Assembly: GCA_016935315.1 (NCBI GenBank)
Contig: JAFGRD010000081.1
Coordinates: 62,001 to 126,000, forward strand
Source of the DNA: Pirellulales bacterium
Lineage (GTDB): Bacteria > Planctomycetota > Planctomycetia > Pirellulales > Thermoguttaceae
DNA: 64,000 nucleotides
Direction: 5' to 3'
Below the pieces are notes generated by a model. The model was not told the origin of the DNA. It ran no database searches and saw only the letters and a list, made by a program, of their open reading frames with translations. How positions within the stretch are numbered: the first letter of the stretch is position 1; every line of letters starts with the position of its first letter. Shown here piece after piece: positions 1-9,915 of the stretch. Both the position numbers and the translations under genes were made by a program.

Positions 1-1198
1 ACGCCCACCACACCAGATCGTCGCCGCGCTCGAACGTCCCGTGCGGCGGATCGAAGTGGTGCGCAAGGGAGAGCTGCGCCCGCGCGTCGCCCGGCGGGCA
101 GAATCCAGGCGGCGTCTTGCCGATGCCCAGGTAGAACGGCAGCAGCACGCTGGTAGCCGGTTCAGCGGTCATTCGCCAGTAGATGCAACCGATCGCCCGG
201 GGCATCCCGTCGCGAAGCTGGAAGACGGCGCCTTCCTGGGTGCCCGGTGTGCTGAGCGTCCGGCCCGGTCCGCCCGTGTCGCGGAGAATCGCCGCCACGG
301 CCGCCACGGTCATCTTCCGTGCGGGGCGGAGCCCCAACGGCGGCGGCTCGTCGGGAGGCCAGGGGATCCGCTCTGCGGAGACCAGTTGTCGGCCCCGCCA
401 GCGGCGCAGGTCAGGCGCGTCACGGCGATCGCGGCGATAGACCTTGCGGAAGTTGAACGGCTCGCCGCCGGCCGGGTCGAACCAGCCGCGTCCCACCGCG
501 TAGTCGATCAGATCGGCCGAGGCCAGGAATCGCTCCGTGTCGGCCAGGTCCACTTCGCCGATGAGATGGATGTTCGGCAGGCCCACGACGACGTCGTCGG
601 GCACGCGCTGGGCCACCCAGCGACGGCCGCGGACCACGGCCAGCAGCCACGCCTCCCGGGGATCGGCAATCACGTAGGTTCGGCCCGAATCGACGTAACC
701 GAACTGCTCGATCAGCTTGCCGGCCAGCCGCACGCCCTCGCGGGCCGTCGTCGCCCGTTGGGCCACCAGTCGGCGAAGCATGTAACCGATACCGCCTTGG
801 CGAATCTCGCCGCGCGCCACCAGCGCGGGATAGTCATCCTCTCGCGTCGGGCAGGCGTCGCTGACCACGGCGACTCCGTGCTCGTTGAGATATGCGTCGC
901 TGAACTCCAGGCCGGGGTTTTCGCTCCACAGTAGCGCCGCGGTCTCGGACGCCTGCGCAACCGTGCCGCCGCGCCGCAGCCGCACCACCGCTCCAGCGGG
1001 AAACTGCTGCCGCGGGATTCGCCGAAAATGGAGCACGCGCCGGCCGTAGTTCTGCTCGTTGTGTCCCACCAGCACGGAACCGTCGGCGGAGGCCTCCCGC
1101 CCGACGATCACGGCATAGCAGCCGTAGACCCGGCGGGCTCCTCCCATCGAGCCCATTCCCAGCAACAGCAACAGGACGACGCGAAGCGGCCGCACCAT
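1..1198 (-). CDS. C69-family dipeptidase, secreted, 3' end beyond window
   Basis: Predicted Ntn-hydrolase peptidase of family C69 (PepD-like dipeptidases), which cuts dipeptides or acyl-amino bonds with an N-terminal cysteine. I translated the minus strand directly: the frame is open from the ATG at 1198 to the left edge (about 399 codons), so the C-terminus is missing; family members are usually about 450-550 residues. Residues 1-26 form a signal-like segment (MVRPLRVVLLLLLGMG...), and Cys27 in the context YGCYAVIVG is the expected nucleophile exposed by processing. It is followed by the typical SADGSVLVGHNEQN stretch and later TYVIADPREAWLLAVV. A GGAGGAAA site lies just upstream of the ATG. 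The gene follows the alpha-2-macroglobulin stop by 54 nt on the same strand and is probably cotranscribed. Family assignment is firm; the natural substrate is unknown. Confidence 0.85.
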   Translation of the reverse strand, partial: MVRPLRVVLLLLLGMGSMGGARRVYGCYAVIVGREASADGSVLVGHNEQNYGRRVLHFRRIPRQQFPAGAVVRLRRGGTVAQASETAALLWSENPGLEFSDAYLNEHGVAVVSDACPTREDDYPALVARGEIRQGGIGYMLRRLVAQRATTAREGVRLAGKLIEQFGYVDSGRTYVIADPREAWLLAVVRGRRWVAQRVPDDVVVGLPNIHLIGEVDLADTERFLASADLIDYAVGRGWFDPAGGEPFNFRKVYRRDRRDAPDLRRWRGRQLVSAERIPWPPDEPPPLGLRPARKMTVAAVAAILRDTGGPGRTLSTPGTQEGAVFQLRDGMPRAIGCIYWRMTAEPATSVLLPFYLGIGKTPPGFCPPGDARAQLSLAHHFDPPHGTFERGDDLVWWA

Positions 1199-1252
1199 CA
1201 GGTTTCCTCCGACTCCAGACCCAGGGATGGCGCAGGACGCCAAGCACGCCGA

Positions 1253-4200
1253 TCAATCCTCGATCTTCAGCTTGATCTCATCCGAGTTGGCCTTCAGCTC
1301 GGGCGCATACATGGCCCAGGCCCGGGTGGGCAACGCGCTGAACTGGCCGGGAATCTCCGCCCGCATGCGATAAGCGACGCTGTGCTTGCCCCGGGCCAGC
1401 CGGCGGACGAACATCACCACGCGATTGTCGCGGAACTCCATGTAGGCCCCCAGGGCGTTGCCCGTGTAGCCGCTGCGGAGATCGACCGGCTCGAATCCGG
1501 CGGGCTTCATGTCCTCGAAGACCAGGTACTCGTAGTCGTTCTTGCTGTCGATCTCCAGCTCGATTTCGCAGAGATCGCCGCTTGCAAGGGTCGACAGGTT
1601 GGGCAGCTCCTCCCGCTCGTATTTCTCCACCCGCCGGTCGACCACCTGGCCGCGTGATCCGGCGTCCTTGACCGTGGCTTCCACGCGGCGGAGCCGGTAG
1701 TACTTACGGTCCACTTTGACCTCCAGGCCGGCTTTGGTGATGAAATCCTCCAGCGTGAAGTTGGTCAAATAGCCGTTGTAGTAGAGCGGCCCGGCGCCAC
1801 GCTTGCGGAGCTCGATCCGGTGTTCGCCGGCGGTGACCTCCGGCCCTGCGAGCACGAAGCGGTCGTCGAAGCGGAACAGGCTCTTGGGGGTGATCTCCAC
1901 CGCCTTTTGCATCTGGCCGTCCATCCAGATCTCGACGGTCATCTCCGGCTTGTCTTCGCCGCTGGCGCGCAGGAAATCGGCCATCGCCTCGATGCAGATT
2001 GCCGTGTCGCGGGTCGAGTTCCAGTAGCTGGCGTGCTTGCGGTTGTTCAACAGGTACTTGACCAGCCGGGGAGCCAGCGGGCCCTTGGGATCCGCGCGGC
2101 AGAGCAGCTTCAGAAAGTAGGCGTGGGCCTCGAACTCGCTGCCGTACCAGCACCACCAGCATCCGCCGGGCAGGTCGAGCCAGGCCGTCTGGTTCTCGTC
2201 GTCCTGCTGCACGTACTGGCCGATGTTCCGCATGACCATGGCCAGCTTTTCGTTCTCCGCCTGCTTTTGCAGGGCCAGCCCGTAGGCGGCCAGCGAATAG
2301 ACGGCCAGGCTGGTGCGGTCGCGGTAGAGGAAATCGCGCATCTCGGGGCTGGCTACCTCGGCATCGACCAGCACCATGTAGACCAGCGCGTCGAGGTTGT
2401 CGGCGTGTTGCTTCCAAGGCGTTTTCTTGGGCTCCTGCAGGGCGTTGTTCAGCCGCTCGATCTGCTCGCTCTGGTAGCGCTGCAGCCAGGCCACGCCCCG
2501 CTCGAGCACGCCGGGCACCAGGGCCACGTCGTTTTGCCGGGCGATCTGCAGGCCGTGGACGACCAGCGCGGTCGTGTGGGCGTCGGAGCGTTCACCCCAA
2601 CCGGAAAACCATCCCCAACCGCCGTCGGAAAGCTGCATCTCGGTCAGCCGCGTGACGCCCTCGGCGACCATCTTGCGGACCTCCGCCTGGTCGAAGACCG
2701 GGTTGCGGTCGTAGCGCTTCCACTGTTCGGCCCGCTGCCCCGCGTCACCCAACTCCTGGGCGTTGAGGTTGGCCCGCTTCTGTTTGATCTCGTCGAGATC
2801 CAGCCCCATGTCGATCAGGATCTTCTGCGTGATCACCGTCGGCAGGAAGCGGTTGAGCGTCTGCTCGGTGCACCCATAGGGGTAATTAGCCAGATACGGC
2901 AAGGCGTCGACCATCGCCCCCGCCAGCGTGGGCGAGTAGCGGATCTCCAGCCGCGATTGGGCCGGCCGCCGTTGCTCGGGCACCGCGAAGCGCATCGTGC
3001 CGGCCGTCTCGTCGGGTCGCAAGGCGCCGCTGCGGGCCTCCATCTTCAGCATCCCGTGAATGTAGCATGGGAAGGTCATCTGCATGGCGTCCGACTCCTC
3101 ATCGCTGAGGGCCTTCATCCGCACGACCGCCTCGCCCTCGTCCAGCACCCGCACGCGCCAATCCACGCGGGTCTCGCCGCCCGGCTCGATCTCGACGGCA
3201 TGCACCGCAGGCTGCTCGACGGGCGTAACCCTCTCGACCCACGGGGCCGGTTGCCCCTGTTGCGCCGGCGGCAGATGCGCGGCCACTGTCTCCAGCGGCT
3301 CCAGCACGTCGCCCTCCAATTCCAGGGCGATCTGAACGCTCTTCTTCGTCGTCAGGTAGTTGTGGACCACGGCCGACAGCACGACCTGGTCGCTCTGGAC
3401 GAAGAACCGCGGGGCCTGCAGGCGGACGATCAGGTCCTTCCGGGTGACCACGTCGGTGGCGCCCTCGCCGACCTTGGTGCCGTGGCCCATCGCCCAGACC
3501 TTGATTCGCCAGGTGGTGAGGTTCTCCGGCATCTCGAGCTCGACCTCGGCCGTGCCGTCCTTCTCCGTGGTCAGGGCTCCGACCCAAAGCGCCGTGTCGG
3601 CGAATTCCTTGCGGACGACCGCCTCGGCCATCGCCGGTTGGCCCGTCGCGGCGGCGTCCTGCGCGAGGCCCTTTGCGCGCAGACCCTCGCCCGGCGGGGC
3701 GGCCATGGGAGCTGCGGCTGCGCTCTCTGCGGGGGCCTCGGCCATGATCGCCATGCCACGCCGCGCGCCACCTCCAAAGCCGGGACCTGCGCCTGCCTTG
3801 GCAACCGCGTTCCGATTGAACTGAAGATCCGGCTCGCCTCCGACCGCTGATTCCGGGCGACCCAGCTCATCCATTTCCTCGGCCACGGTGGCGCCGAACA
3901 CACCCAGGTCGCCCATGCCGGGCTGATCCTTGGCCACCAGCGGTGGGCAGTAGCGGTCGAGACTGGTTTCCGCTTGCGGTCGGTGGTGACGCCGCCATTT
4001 CCAGAAGAACGCCTTGATCTCCGGGACGTTGCTCCCGCCGGAGATGTATTCGACCGCCTTGTCGTAGATGGCCACCACCGTGGAACCGACGAACGGCTCG
4101 CCGAACAGGTCGGCGAGTTTCACGCGGACCTTGGCCTTCTCCCCCGGCTTGTAGGTTTCGCTGGAAGGCAGCACTTCGACCGTCAGCACGCGTTTCTCCG

Positions 4201-7200
4201 GCGGGACCACGATCTCCCTCGACTCGGTGTGGACCCGGCCGTCGGCAACAGTAACCGCCTCGACGAAAAAGTTCGGCATATCCCTGGTGACTACGCCGAT
4301 CTCCTCGACCGTGCTCTTGCCGTCAAGCCGGATCACCTTCGGCGGCAGGTACACGCTGTTGGCCGGCCGCGCAAACAGCAGCACGGTCCCCCCGACGCGG
4401 TCCGTGTTGATTTGCAGCTTCACGGACTCGCCGGGGGCGTACTGCCGTTTGTCGGGGACCAGCTCGACGTGGTTGAAGCGATACTGCGAGCCGTCGAACC
4501 CTTCGCCGACGACCGTGAACAGATAGCCTCCCTCAAGGGTGTGCTCCTTCCGGTCGGTCAACTTGTACGAAAGGCGATACTGGCCTGCCTGCGAGGCCGT
4601 CAGTTGCAGCTCCGCCTGCCCCTCCTCGTTGGTCGGAAGCTGCCAGGTTTGCACGGGCGTCTCGACCGGCTTGCCGTCGGCGTAGGAGATCCGCAGCAGC
4701 GTGACCGCGCCTTCGCCCAGCACCGGCTTGCCGTCGAGCGTGCGGGCGGCGTAGCTGGAATGGATCGTGTCGCCGACGCGGTAGTAGCCGCGATCGAGCC
4801 AGGCGTAGACCTGAAACGGCTTGCGGGCCACGAGCACGTCGCCGGCGCCCACGATCGTGCGGCGCGATGCATCGACGACCTCGGCCGTGATCGAGTACTT
4901 GTGGTCCTGGTCGGGGTGAATCGCCTTGGCCAGAGCCGTGTCGATTTCGATCTTGATGGTCCCTTCGGGACCGATGTCGACTTCGCGTTCGGCCACCACC
5001 TCGGGCGGCCGCTGCCCTCGCGGCCACCAGAAGGGAATCGGCCGGCGGCAGCCCCAAGACCGGAAGCCGGGATACCAGTCGTAGTCGTAGCCGAACCACC
5101 AGTAGCCCGGCCCGTAGAACCAGTCCCACGGCCCCGGCGGGTACCACGGCTGGCTGTGCTCGGTGCGCAAGACCTTGTACTTCACCTTGGCTTCAGTCAC
5201 GGGCGAGCCGAAATAGTACTTCGCGGTGATCGTGGCCTCGACCTTCTCGCCGAGCATCACGGGTTCTTTCGGGGCGTCGATGGTGACCTCGAACTCGGGC
5301 TTCTTGTATTCTTCGACCCGGAAATGCCCCCCGCCGAGCCCGCGCGCGCCCTGCTTGACCTGCATCGGGTAGGTCCCCAGCGGCGCGTCGGCCGGCAAGG
5401 CCAACTCGCCCTCCAGGCCGCCGTAGGCGTCGGCCGCCACCGACTTCTGCACGATCCGCTCGCTCTTCGGGTTGTAGATTTCGATCGTGAAGGTCTGCCC
5501 GGCAAACTCGGACGTGTCCGCCATGTCGTACTTCGCATGGCCGACCCAGAACTTGTAGTGCACTGTCTGCTCGGGCCGGTAGACCGGACGGTCGGTGATC
5601 GCGAAGACCTTGGTCTGCTCATATTCCGCGTCGTGGCGCTGCCCGGACCAGACGCGGCTGAATCCCAGATAGGCGAAACGCCCCTGGTCGGTTCGGGCCG
5701 TGATGATCCACTGGTGATCGGGCGGCTGGCTGGCCGCGTCGAGCATCACCTGGCCGTCGGCGTCGGCCCCTTGGGCGAACTGCTTGGTGGAGACCTGGTA
5801 TTTGCGGGTGTCGGTCCGCCGCTGGCGGTAGCCGAAGAACTCGACCTTGGCCTTGGTCACCGGCCGGCCGGTGACCGCGTCGGCCACGTAGTAGTACGTC
5901 TTGCCGTCCAGCGGCTTCTTGACGATCGCCGTGTCGGCAAGCCAGACAATGATCTGGCAGGTGTTGCCGCCGGCCATCTTCGCCGTCAACAGGTAGGCCC
6001 CAGACCGCTGCAACGGCGTGGTGACCGTCACCCGCTTGTCGAAGTGATCGCGGCGGGGATTGACGACCATCTTCCATCGGGCGACCTGCCGGCCAACGTA
6101 CTGCCGCTGGTTCTCGTGGACCAGCCGGTAGCCCAGATTGCCGATGTTCATCCGCGTCCAGTCGAGCTGTTCCGGGTTCGACTTCAGATAGGCCTTCACG
6201 TCGTCCAGCAGCTTCTCGACGTTTACTTCGTGGGCGGTGAACTCGATCAGGTTCCCGTTCCGGAAGCGATACTCGACCGTGGCACCCCGGCCGGCCGGCT
6301 GAGTCATGATCGGCTCGAAGCGACCCCAGTTGCCGACGATCTGCTCCCGCCGCTGTTGCCATTGCGTGTTGTTCTGGTCGTACTGCTTAAGGCACTCCCG
6401 CCAGTGCTCGGCCGCCTTGGGATACTGCCGGCGGTTCTCGAAGACCTGGGCCAGGGCCGCGGTGGCCTCGCCGCCGAAGCCGGTCTTCGGCTCGGCGGCC
6501 ACCTGTTGATAGATCTTGATGAAGTTGAACTCCTCGGGCAGCTTCAGCCGCTTGATGCCGGTGGCCAGCCGGGCGATCGTCTCGTCTTCGCCCAGTGTGT
6601 GCAGGGCGTACGTGCCGCTCTCGTCCTGCTGCGAGTCGTCGGTCTGCGCGGCGCCGAAACGCCAGCCGTGCTGGGCCATGGTCTGCACGCCGAACTGGTT
6701 GTGCAGGAATTCCGCCAGTTGCATCCGCACCGAGTTGGTCCGCGCGGGATCCACCTCCATGGCCTGCATCAGACACCATCGCCAGCGTTGGCCGTCGGTC
6801 TCCGCGGCCTCGAACGTCTTGGGGACCTGGTGAAAGATCGGATTGCCGTCCGGATCGACCGGCGCCCCCGACATCGGCCGATAATACTCGGATTCGCCAA
6901 GGTAGTCCGGCAGCGTGCCCAGGTCGCTGAGATACTGCAACCGCCAGGCTTCGCCGTAGCCGCGGTTGTTCAGCAGCATACGCGACAGCGAGAGGAAGAA
7001 CTCGGCGACCGCCGAACGATCGTCGTCGCCGCGGGCGGCCGGCATCGCTTGGACCATCAACTGCAGCGCCTGGATCCGGTCACGCCCTACGACGTTGACC
7101 ACCTGGCCGCCGCCGCGATGCGGGCCGCGCTGGAACGTGCCGGCGATCATATAGCCGTAGTGGGGCGAGTCCATGCAGTTCTCGGCAGCGGCCCAAAGCA

Positions 7201-7507
7201 GCCGCCAGTTCTGCCGATGCACCTCGATCACGGCCTCGCGGAACGCGTCGATTTCGGCGACCCGATTCAGCCGCTGCAGACACTGCGTCGCCAGATTCAG
7301 GTCCTCGCCGACCCGCAGCGGATCGGCCGCCGGATCCAACGTCAGCTTCCGCAGGCCGTCATAGGCGTCCTTGTAGTTGCCATCCTTCATCGTCTGCTGC
7401 AACTGCTCGCGGGAGGCCGCGCCGTCGGCCGCCTCGGTGGCGGCGAAGGTGGCCGTCGCCAGACCGGCGGCCAGCGCCAGGCAACTCAGGTTCAGCGTGA
7501 TGTTCAT
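1253..7507 (-). CDS. alpha-2-macroglobulin family protein (thioester type)
   Basis: Large secreted protein of 2084 residues, in the range of bacterial alpha-2-macroglobulins, which trap proteases by cleavage of a bait region followed by covalent thioester capture. Visible parts: a signal peptide (residues 1-22, MNITLNLSCLALAAGLATATFA); an N-terminal helical/TPR-like region to about 480; MG domains with the MG2-type ITDRPVYRPEQTVHYKFWVG at about 630; an Ala/Met-rich low-complexity bait-like stretch at about 1240-1300; the A2M core (LWVGALTTEKDG, about 1305); the thioester motif GCTEQ at about 1545; an alpha-toroid that follows it; and a C-terminal receptor-like domain. There is no lipobox, so it is probably soluble in the periplasm or exported. 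Odd point: a Trp/Tyr/Gly-rich insert at about 782-829. The start ATG is preceded by GGAGAA. The usual PBP1C partner gene is not in view; the downstream neighbour is a C69 peptidase. Confidence 0.93.
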   Translation of the reverse strand: MNITLNLSCLALAAGLATATFAATEAADGAASREQLQQTMKDGNYKDAYDGLRKLTLDPAADPLRVGEDLNLATQCLQRLNRVAEIDAFREAVIEVHRQNWRLLWAAAENCMDSPHYGYMIAGTFQRGPHRGGGQVVNVVGRDRIQALQLMVQAMPAARGDDDRSAVAEFFLSLSRMLLNNRGYGEAWRLQYLSDLGTLPDYLGESEYYRPMSGAPVDPDGNPIFHQVPKTFEAAETDGQRWRWCLMQAMEVDPARTNSVRMQLAEFLHNQFGVQTMAQHGWRFGAAQTDDSQQDESGTYALHTLGEDETIARLATGIKRLKLPEEFNFIKIYQQVAAEPKTGFGGEATAALAQVFENRRQYPKAAEHWRECLKQYDQNNTQWQQRREQIVGNWGRFEPIMTQPAGRGATVEYRFRNGNLIEFTAHEVNVEKLLDDVKAYLKSNPEQLDWTRMNIGNLGYRLVHENQRQYVGRQVARWKMVVNPRRDHFDKRVTVTTPLQRSGAYLLTAKMAGGNTCQIIVWLADTAIVKKPLDGKTYYYVADAVTGRPVTKAKVEFFGYRQRRTDTRKYQVSTKQFAQGADADGQVMLDAASQPPDHQWIITARTDQGRFAYLGFSRVWSGQRHDAEYEQTKVFAITDRPVYRPEQTVHYKFWVGHAKYDMADTSEFAGQTFTIEIYNPKSERIVQKSVAADAYGGLEGELALPADAPLGTYPMQVKQGARGLGGGHFRVEEYKKPEFEVTIDAPKEPVMLGEKVEATITAKYYFGSPVTEAKVKYKVLRTEHSQPWYPPGPWDWFYGPGYWWFGYDYDWYPGFRSWGCRRPIPFWWPRGQRPPEVVAEREVDIGPEGTIKIEIDTALAKAIHPDQDHKYSITAEVVDASRRTIVGAGDVLVARKPFQVYAWLDRGYYRVGDTIHSSYAARTLDGKPVLGEGAVTLLRISYADGKPVETPVQTWQLPTNEEGQAELQLTASQAGQYRLSYKLTDRKEHTLEGGYLFTVVGEGFDGSQYRFNHVELVPDKRQYAPGESVKLQINTDRVGGTVLLFARPANSVYLPPKVIRLDGKSTVEEIGVVTRDMPNFFVEAVTVADGRVHTESREIVVPPEKRVLTVEVLPSSETYKPGEKAKVRVKLADLFGEPFVGSTVVAIYDKAVEYISGGSNVPEIKAFFWKWRRHHRPQAETSLDRYCPPLVAKDQPGMGDLGVFGATVAEEMDELGRPESAVGGEPDLQFNRNAVAKAGAGPGFGGGARRGMAIMAEAPAESAAAAPMAAPPGEGLRAKGLAQDAAATGQPAMAEAVVRKEFADTALWVGALTTEKDGTAEVELEMPENLTTWRIKVWAMGHGTKVGEGATDVVTRKDLIVRLQAPRFFVQSDQVVLSAVVHNYLTTKKSVQIALELEGDVLEPLETVAAHLPPAQQGQPAPWVERVTPVEQPAVHAVEIEPGGETRVDWRVRVLDEGEAVVRMKALSDEESDAMQMTFPCYIHGMLKMEARSGALRPDETAGTMRFAVPEQRRPAQSRLEIRYSPTLAGAMVDALPYLANYPYGCTEQTLNRFLPTVITQKILIDMGLDLDEIKQKRANLNAQELGDAGQRAEQWKRYDRNPVFDQAEVRKMVAEGVTRLTEMQLSDGGWGWFSGWGERSDAHTTALVVHGLQIARQNDVALVPGVLERGVAWLQRYQSEQIERLNNALQEPKKTPWKQHADNLDALVYMVLVDAEVASPEMRDFLYRDRTSLAVYSLAAYGLALQKQAENEKLAMVMRNIGQYVQQDDENQTAWLDLPGGCWWCWYGSEFEAHAYFLKLLCRADPKGPLAPRLVKYLLNNRKHASYWNSTRDTAICIEAMADFLRASGEDKPEMTVEIWMDGQMQKAVEITPKSLFRFDDRFVLAGPEVTAGEHRIELRKRGAGPLYYNGYLTNFTLEDFITKAGLEVKVDRKYYRLRRVEATVKDAGSRGQVVDRRVEKYEREELPNLSTLASGDLCEIELEIDSKNDYEYLVFEDMKPAGFEPVDLRSGYTGNALGAYMEFRDNRVVMFVRRLARGKHSVAYRMRAEIPGQFSALPTRAWAMYAPELKANSDEIKLKIED

Positions 7508-7857
7508 TGTATTCTCCGGCTTTGCGTGGGGGGTTAGGCTTCCCTCAGCGTGGCTGGGTGCGGCCCGGTGCTACCGAAGTGGACGGTTTTCCACGCCGCG
7601 AAGTTCCGCCGCCGAGCATAACGCCTCCATGTCGGAGATGCGATCCCTCTTGGGCGCGAAAAGAAGTGCCGCCTACAGTAATCGGGGGTACCTCAACGGG
7701 TCCATCCGTATCCCTTCGATTGCCTTCGGGAATAGAGGCACCCACGCCTCGCCGAATTCTCTTGTGCCACCGATCGCCCTCCGAATAATAATAGAACAGG
7801 AGAGGACAGGAGAGGCCTGCCCGGACGTTGCCCCGCCACCAACCCCCGAGAGCCTTT
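7508..7857. other. intergenic region, divergent A2M / J-like gene
   Basis: No gene is supported here. On the plus strand, TTGTGC at 7762-7767 followed by AATAAT/TAATAA at 7784-7791 (16-18 nt spacing) is a possible promoter for the J-like gene. Purine-rich AGGAGAGG-type sequence lies at about 7800-7815. No clear terminator or structured RNA was seen. Confidence 0.4.
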
Positions 7858-9915
7858 GTGCAAGACCCCTTTGACCCCTATTCCGAGTGGCTCGGGCTTC
7901 CGGACGCCCAACGGCCGCCGGATCATTACAGCCTGCTGGGGATTCCCCTGCTGGAGAGCGATCCGACGGTGATCTCCCACGCGGCCGACGTCCGCATGGC
8001 CCAGGTGCGTAAGATCCGGCCCGGCCAGCATCTGGGCGAATGGGGGCGCCTGCTCGATCAGCTCAACGCAGCCAAGGTCTGCTTGTCCAATCCCGCCAGC
8101 AAGACGGCCTACGACGCCTTTATTCGCAGAGGAGATGGGTCCCAGCCGCCGGCGGCCGGGCCGATCGCCGCCGGCGGCAGCAGCATCCTGGGCGCTTCCG
8201 CCGTCTTGCCGTCGACGACCGTCCGCCCGTCGTTTCCGGCCGAGAGCGACCAGTCGGCGTTGGCAGCCCCGCAACCACAGACCCCGCCACAGACGCCCGA
8301 CGGTCTGCCGGGCATTCCGCCGGCCACACCGGGCCAGCCGCTGCACCCGGCGATCGCCGAGGAACCGGCCGATTCGAACACCTCCGGATACCGCACGATG
8401 GCCGCCATGGTGGCCGTAGCACTGCTGCTGTTGGCGAGCGTCACTGCCTACGTCCTCAGCCGAAACTCGGTTCCGCTGGTGGTGGAGGCACCTGAGTCGA
8501 CATCGGCCGGACCGGACCTCCGGCAAGTATCCCGACCCGCAATCCCGCCTGCGGAAGTGTCCCAGCCAGACGGCATCTCGGATAATCCCCAACGGCCGGG
8601 GCCAAAGCCGCAGACAGACCCCTCGGGGCAAGCAGATCCAGGCCAGGGCGATCCACAGGTGGTTGGTCCGAATTCAGACGGTCTGAGCCCGGTCGAGCCA
8701 GCGCCGGTCGAGCCCGATCAGGCCGTTCCAGACCGGCCGGGTCCGACTCGGCCGGACCCGAGCCAGACGCCGCCCGACCCGGGCGCCAAGCCGGCCACCG
8801 ATCCGCCGATTCCGGATCCGCACGAACCGGCAGTGCCTGCGGATGCGCCCGCCGACCCCCGGAAGCAAGCGGCCCTTGCCAGGGCCGTATCCGACGCCCG
8901 GTTCTCCATGTCGGAGCGGGATCTGCCGGCCGCGCGCCGGCACCTGCAGGCGGCCGAATCGAACGTGCAAACGCCCGCCGACCGGGCTCAGCTCGAACGC
9001 CTGCGGACCATGCTGGCCTATCTGGACGAGTTCTGGAACGGCATGCGCCAAAGCGTGGCCCTGTTGAACGCCGGCCAGGAGCTGGAACTGAAGACCACGC
9101 GGGTGGTGGTGGTCGAGGCCAGCCGCGACCAGTTGACCGTGCGAGCGGTCGGCGAGAATCGCAGTTGGCCGATCGAGTTCATTCCGACGTCGTTGGTCCT
9201 GGCGATCGCAGGCACATCGTTTCCCGACGACGCCACGTCGAAGACCCACATCGGGACGTTCCTGGCGGTCGATCCTAAGGGCGATCGGGCCCGGGCGCGC
9301 CAGCTATGGCAAGAGGCCACCCAGGAGGGGATGGACATCGGCTCGCTGATGCCCGAGTTGGACGTCGCATGGCCGCCTGGCTCGACCAATAGCGCGGTCC
9401 CCACCAAGGCGCCGCCCGATCAGGCCGAACTGCAGCAGGCCGAACAGTCGTTCCGTGATCGGTATGCGAGTCGATTTGCCGCGGCCACCAGCGTCGCGAA
9501 GAAGCTCGCCCTGGCCCGGGAGTTGCTCGCCCAGGCAGACAGGATCAACGACGATCCGACCGCGCAACTGGTGATGTTGCGCGAAGCCCGCGACCTGGCC
9601 GTGGCCGCGGGCAAGCCGGCTTGGGCGTGCGAGATCGTCGATCGGATGGCCGAGTTGCACACGATTGATGTGGCGACGATGAAGGCCTTGGTCTTGGGGG
9701 AGGTCCAGAAGAACGCCCGTGGGCTTAGCAGCCATCGGGAGATTGCCACCGGCGCCTTGGAGCTGATCGAGCAGGCGGTCAAGGCGAACCGCCTGGACGA
9801 GGCGGGCCGTTTAGCGGCGCTGGCGCTGGACGCGGCGCAGAACTCTCGCAGCCCCACGCTGATACAGCAGGCGATTGCCGCCGGCCAGCGGGTTGAGGCC
9901 TTGCGGAAGCAGTAG
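7858..9915 (+). CDS. degenerate-J-domain membrane protein (paralogue 1)
   Basis: Planctomycete-type protein of unknown function, 685 residues from the GTG at 7858; a TTG at 7828 would add 10 residues. GTG is preferred because the conserved block FDPYSEWLGLP begins four residues later, exactly as in the paralogue at 16267, and a GAGAG sits five bases upstream. Residues 4-90 resemble a J domain (DHYSLLGIPLLESDP ... LNAAKVCLSNPASKTAYDAF), but the HPD tripeptide that stimulates Hsp70 is absent. A single membrane helix follows (about 181-200, MAAMVAVALLLLASVTAYVL), then a long Pro/Asp-rich linker (about 205-345), then an alpha-helical region with LREARDLAVAAGKP-type repeats. The topology suggests a cytoplasmic J-like head and a periplasmic tail. 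It stands alone between divergent A2M and the mutasome. Its role is unknown. Confidence 0.75.
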   Translation: MQDPFDPYSEWLGLPDAQRPPDHYSLLGIPLLESDPTVISHAADVRMAQVRKIRPGQHLGEWGRLLDQLNAAKVCLSNPASKTAYDAFIRRGDGSQPPAAGPIAAGGSSILGASAVLPSTTVRPSFPAESDQSALAAPQPQTPPQTPDGLPGIPPATPGQPLHPAIAEEPADSNTSGYRTMAAMVAVALLLLASVTAYVLSRNSVPLVVEAPESTSAGPDLRQVSRPAIPPAEVSQPDGISDNPQRPGPKPQTDPSGQADPGQGDPQVVGPNSDGLSPVEPAPVEPDQAVPDRPGPTRPDPSQTPPDPGAKPATDPPIPDPHEPAVPADAPADPRKQAALARAVSDARFSMSERDLPAARRHLQAAESNVQTPADRAQLERLRTMLAYLDEFWNGMRQSVALLNAGQELELKTTRVVVVEASRDQLTVRAVGENRSWPIEFIPTSLVLAIAGTSFPDDATSKTHIGTFLAVDPKGDRARARQLWQEATQEGMDIGSLMPELDVAWPPGSTNSAVPTKAPPDQAELQQAEQSFRDRYASRFAAATSVAKKLALARELLAQADRINDDPTAQLVMLREARDLAVAAGKPAWACEIVDRMAELHTIDVATMKALVLGEVQKNARGLSSHREIATGALELIEQAVKANRLDEAGRLAALALDAAQNSRSPTLIQQAIAAGQRVEALRKQ

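Noticed and set aside
41-934. Plus-strand frame of 297 codons
   Set aside because: Antisense to the C69 peptidase; Arg/Gly/Ala/His-rich with no recognisable motif, whereas the minus-strand translation is clearly a peptidase.
1820-3850. Plus-strand frame of 676 codons
   Set aside because: Antisense shadow of alpha-2-macroglobulin caused by GC-rich third positions.
3974-7537. Plus-strand frame of 1187 codons
   Set aside because: Also antisense to alpha-2-macroglobulin; very long, but composition (Gly/Arg/Leu/Asp/His) and lack of domains mark it as a shadow.
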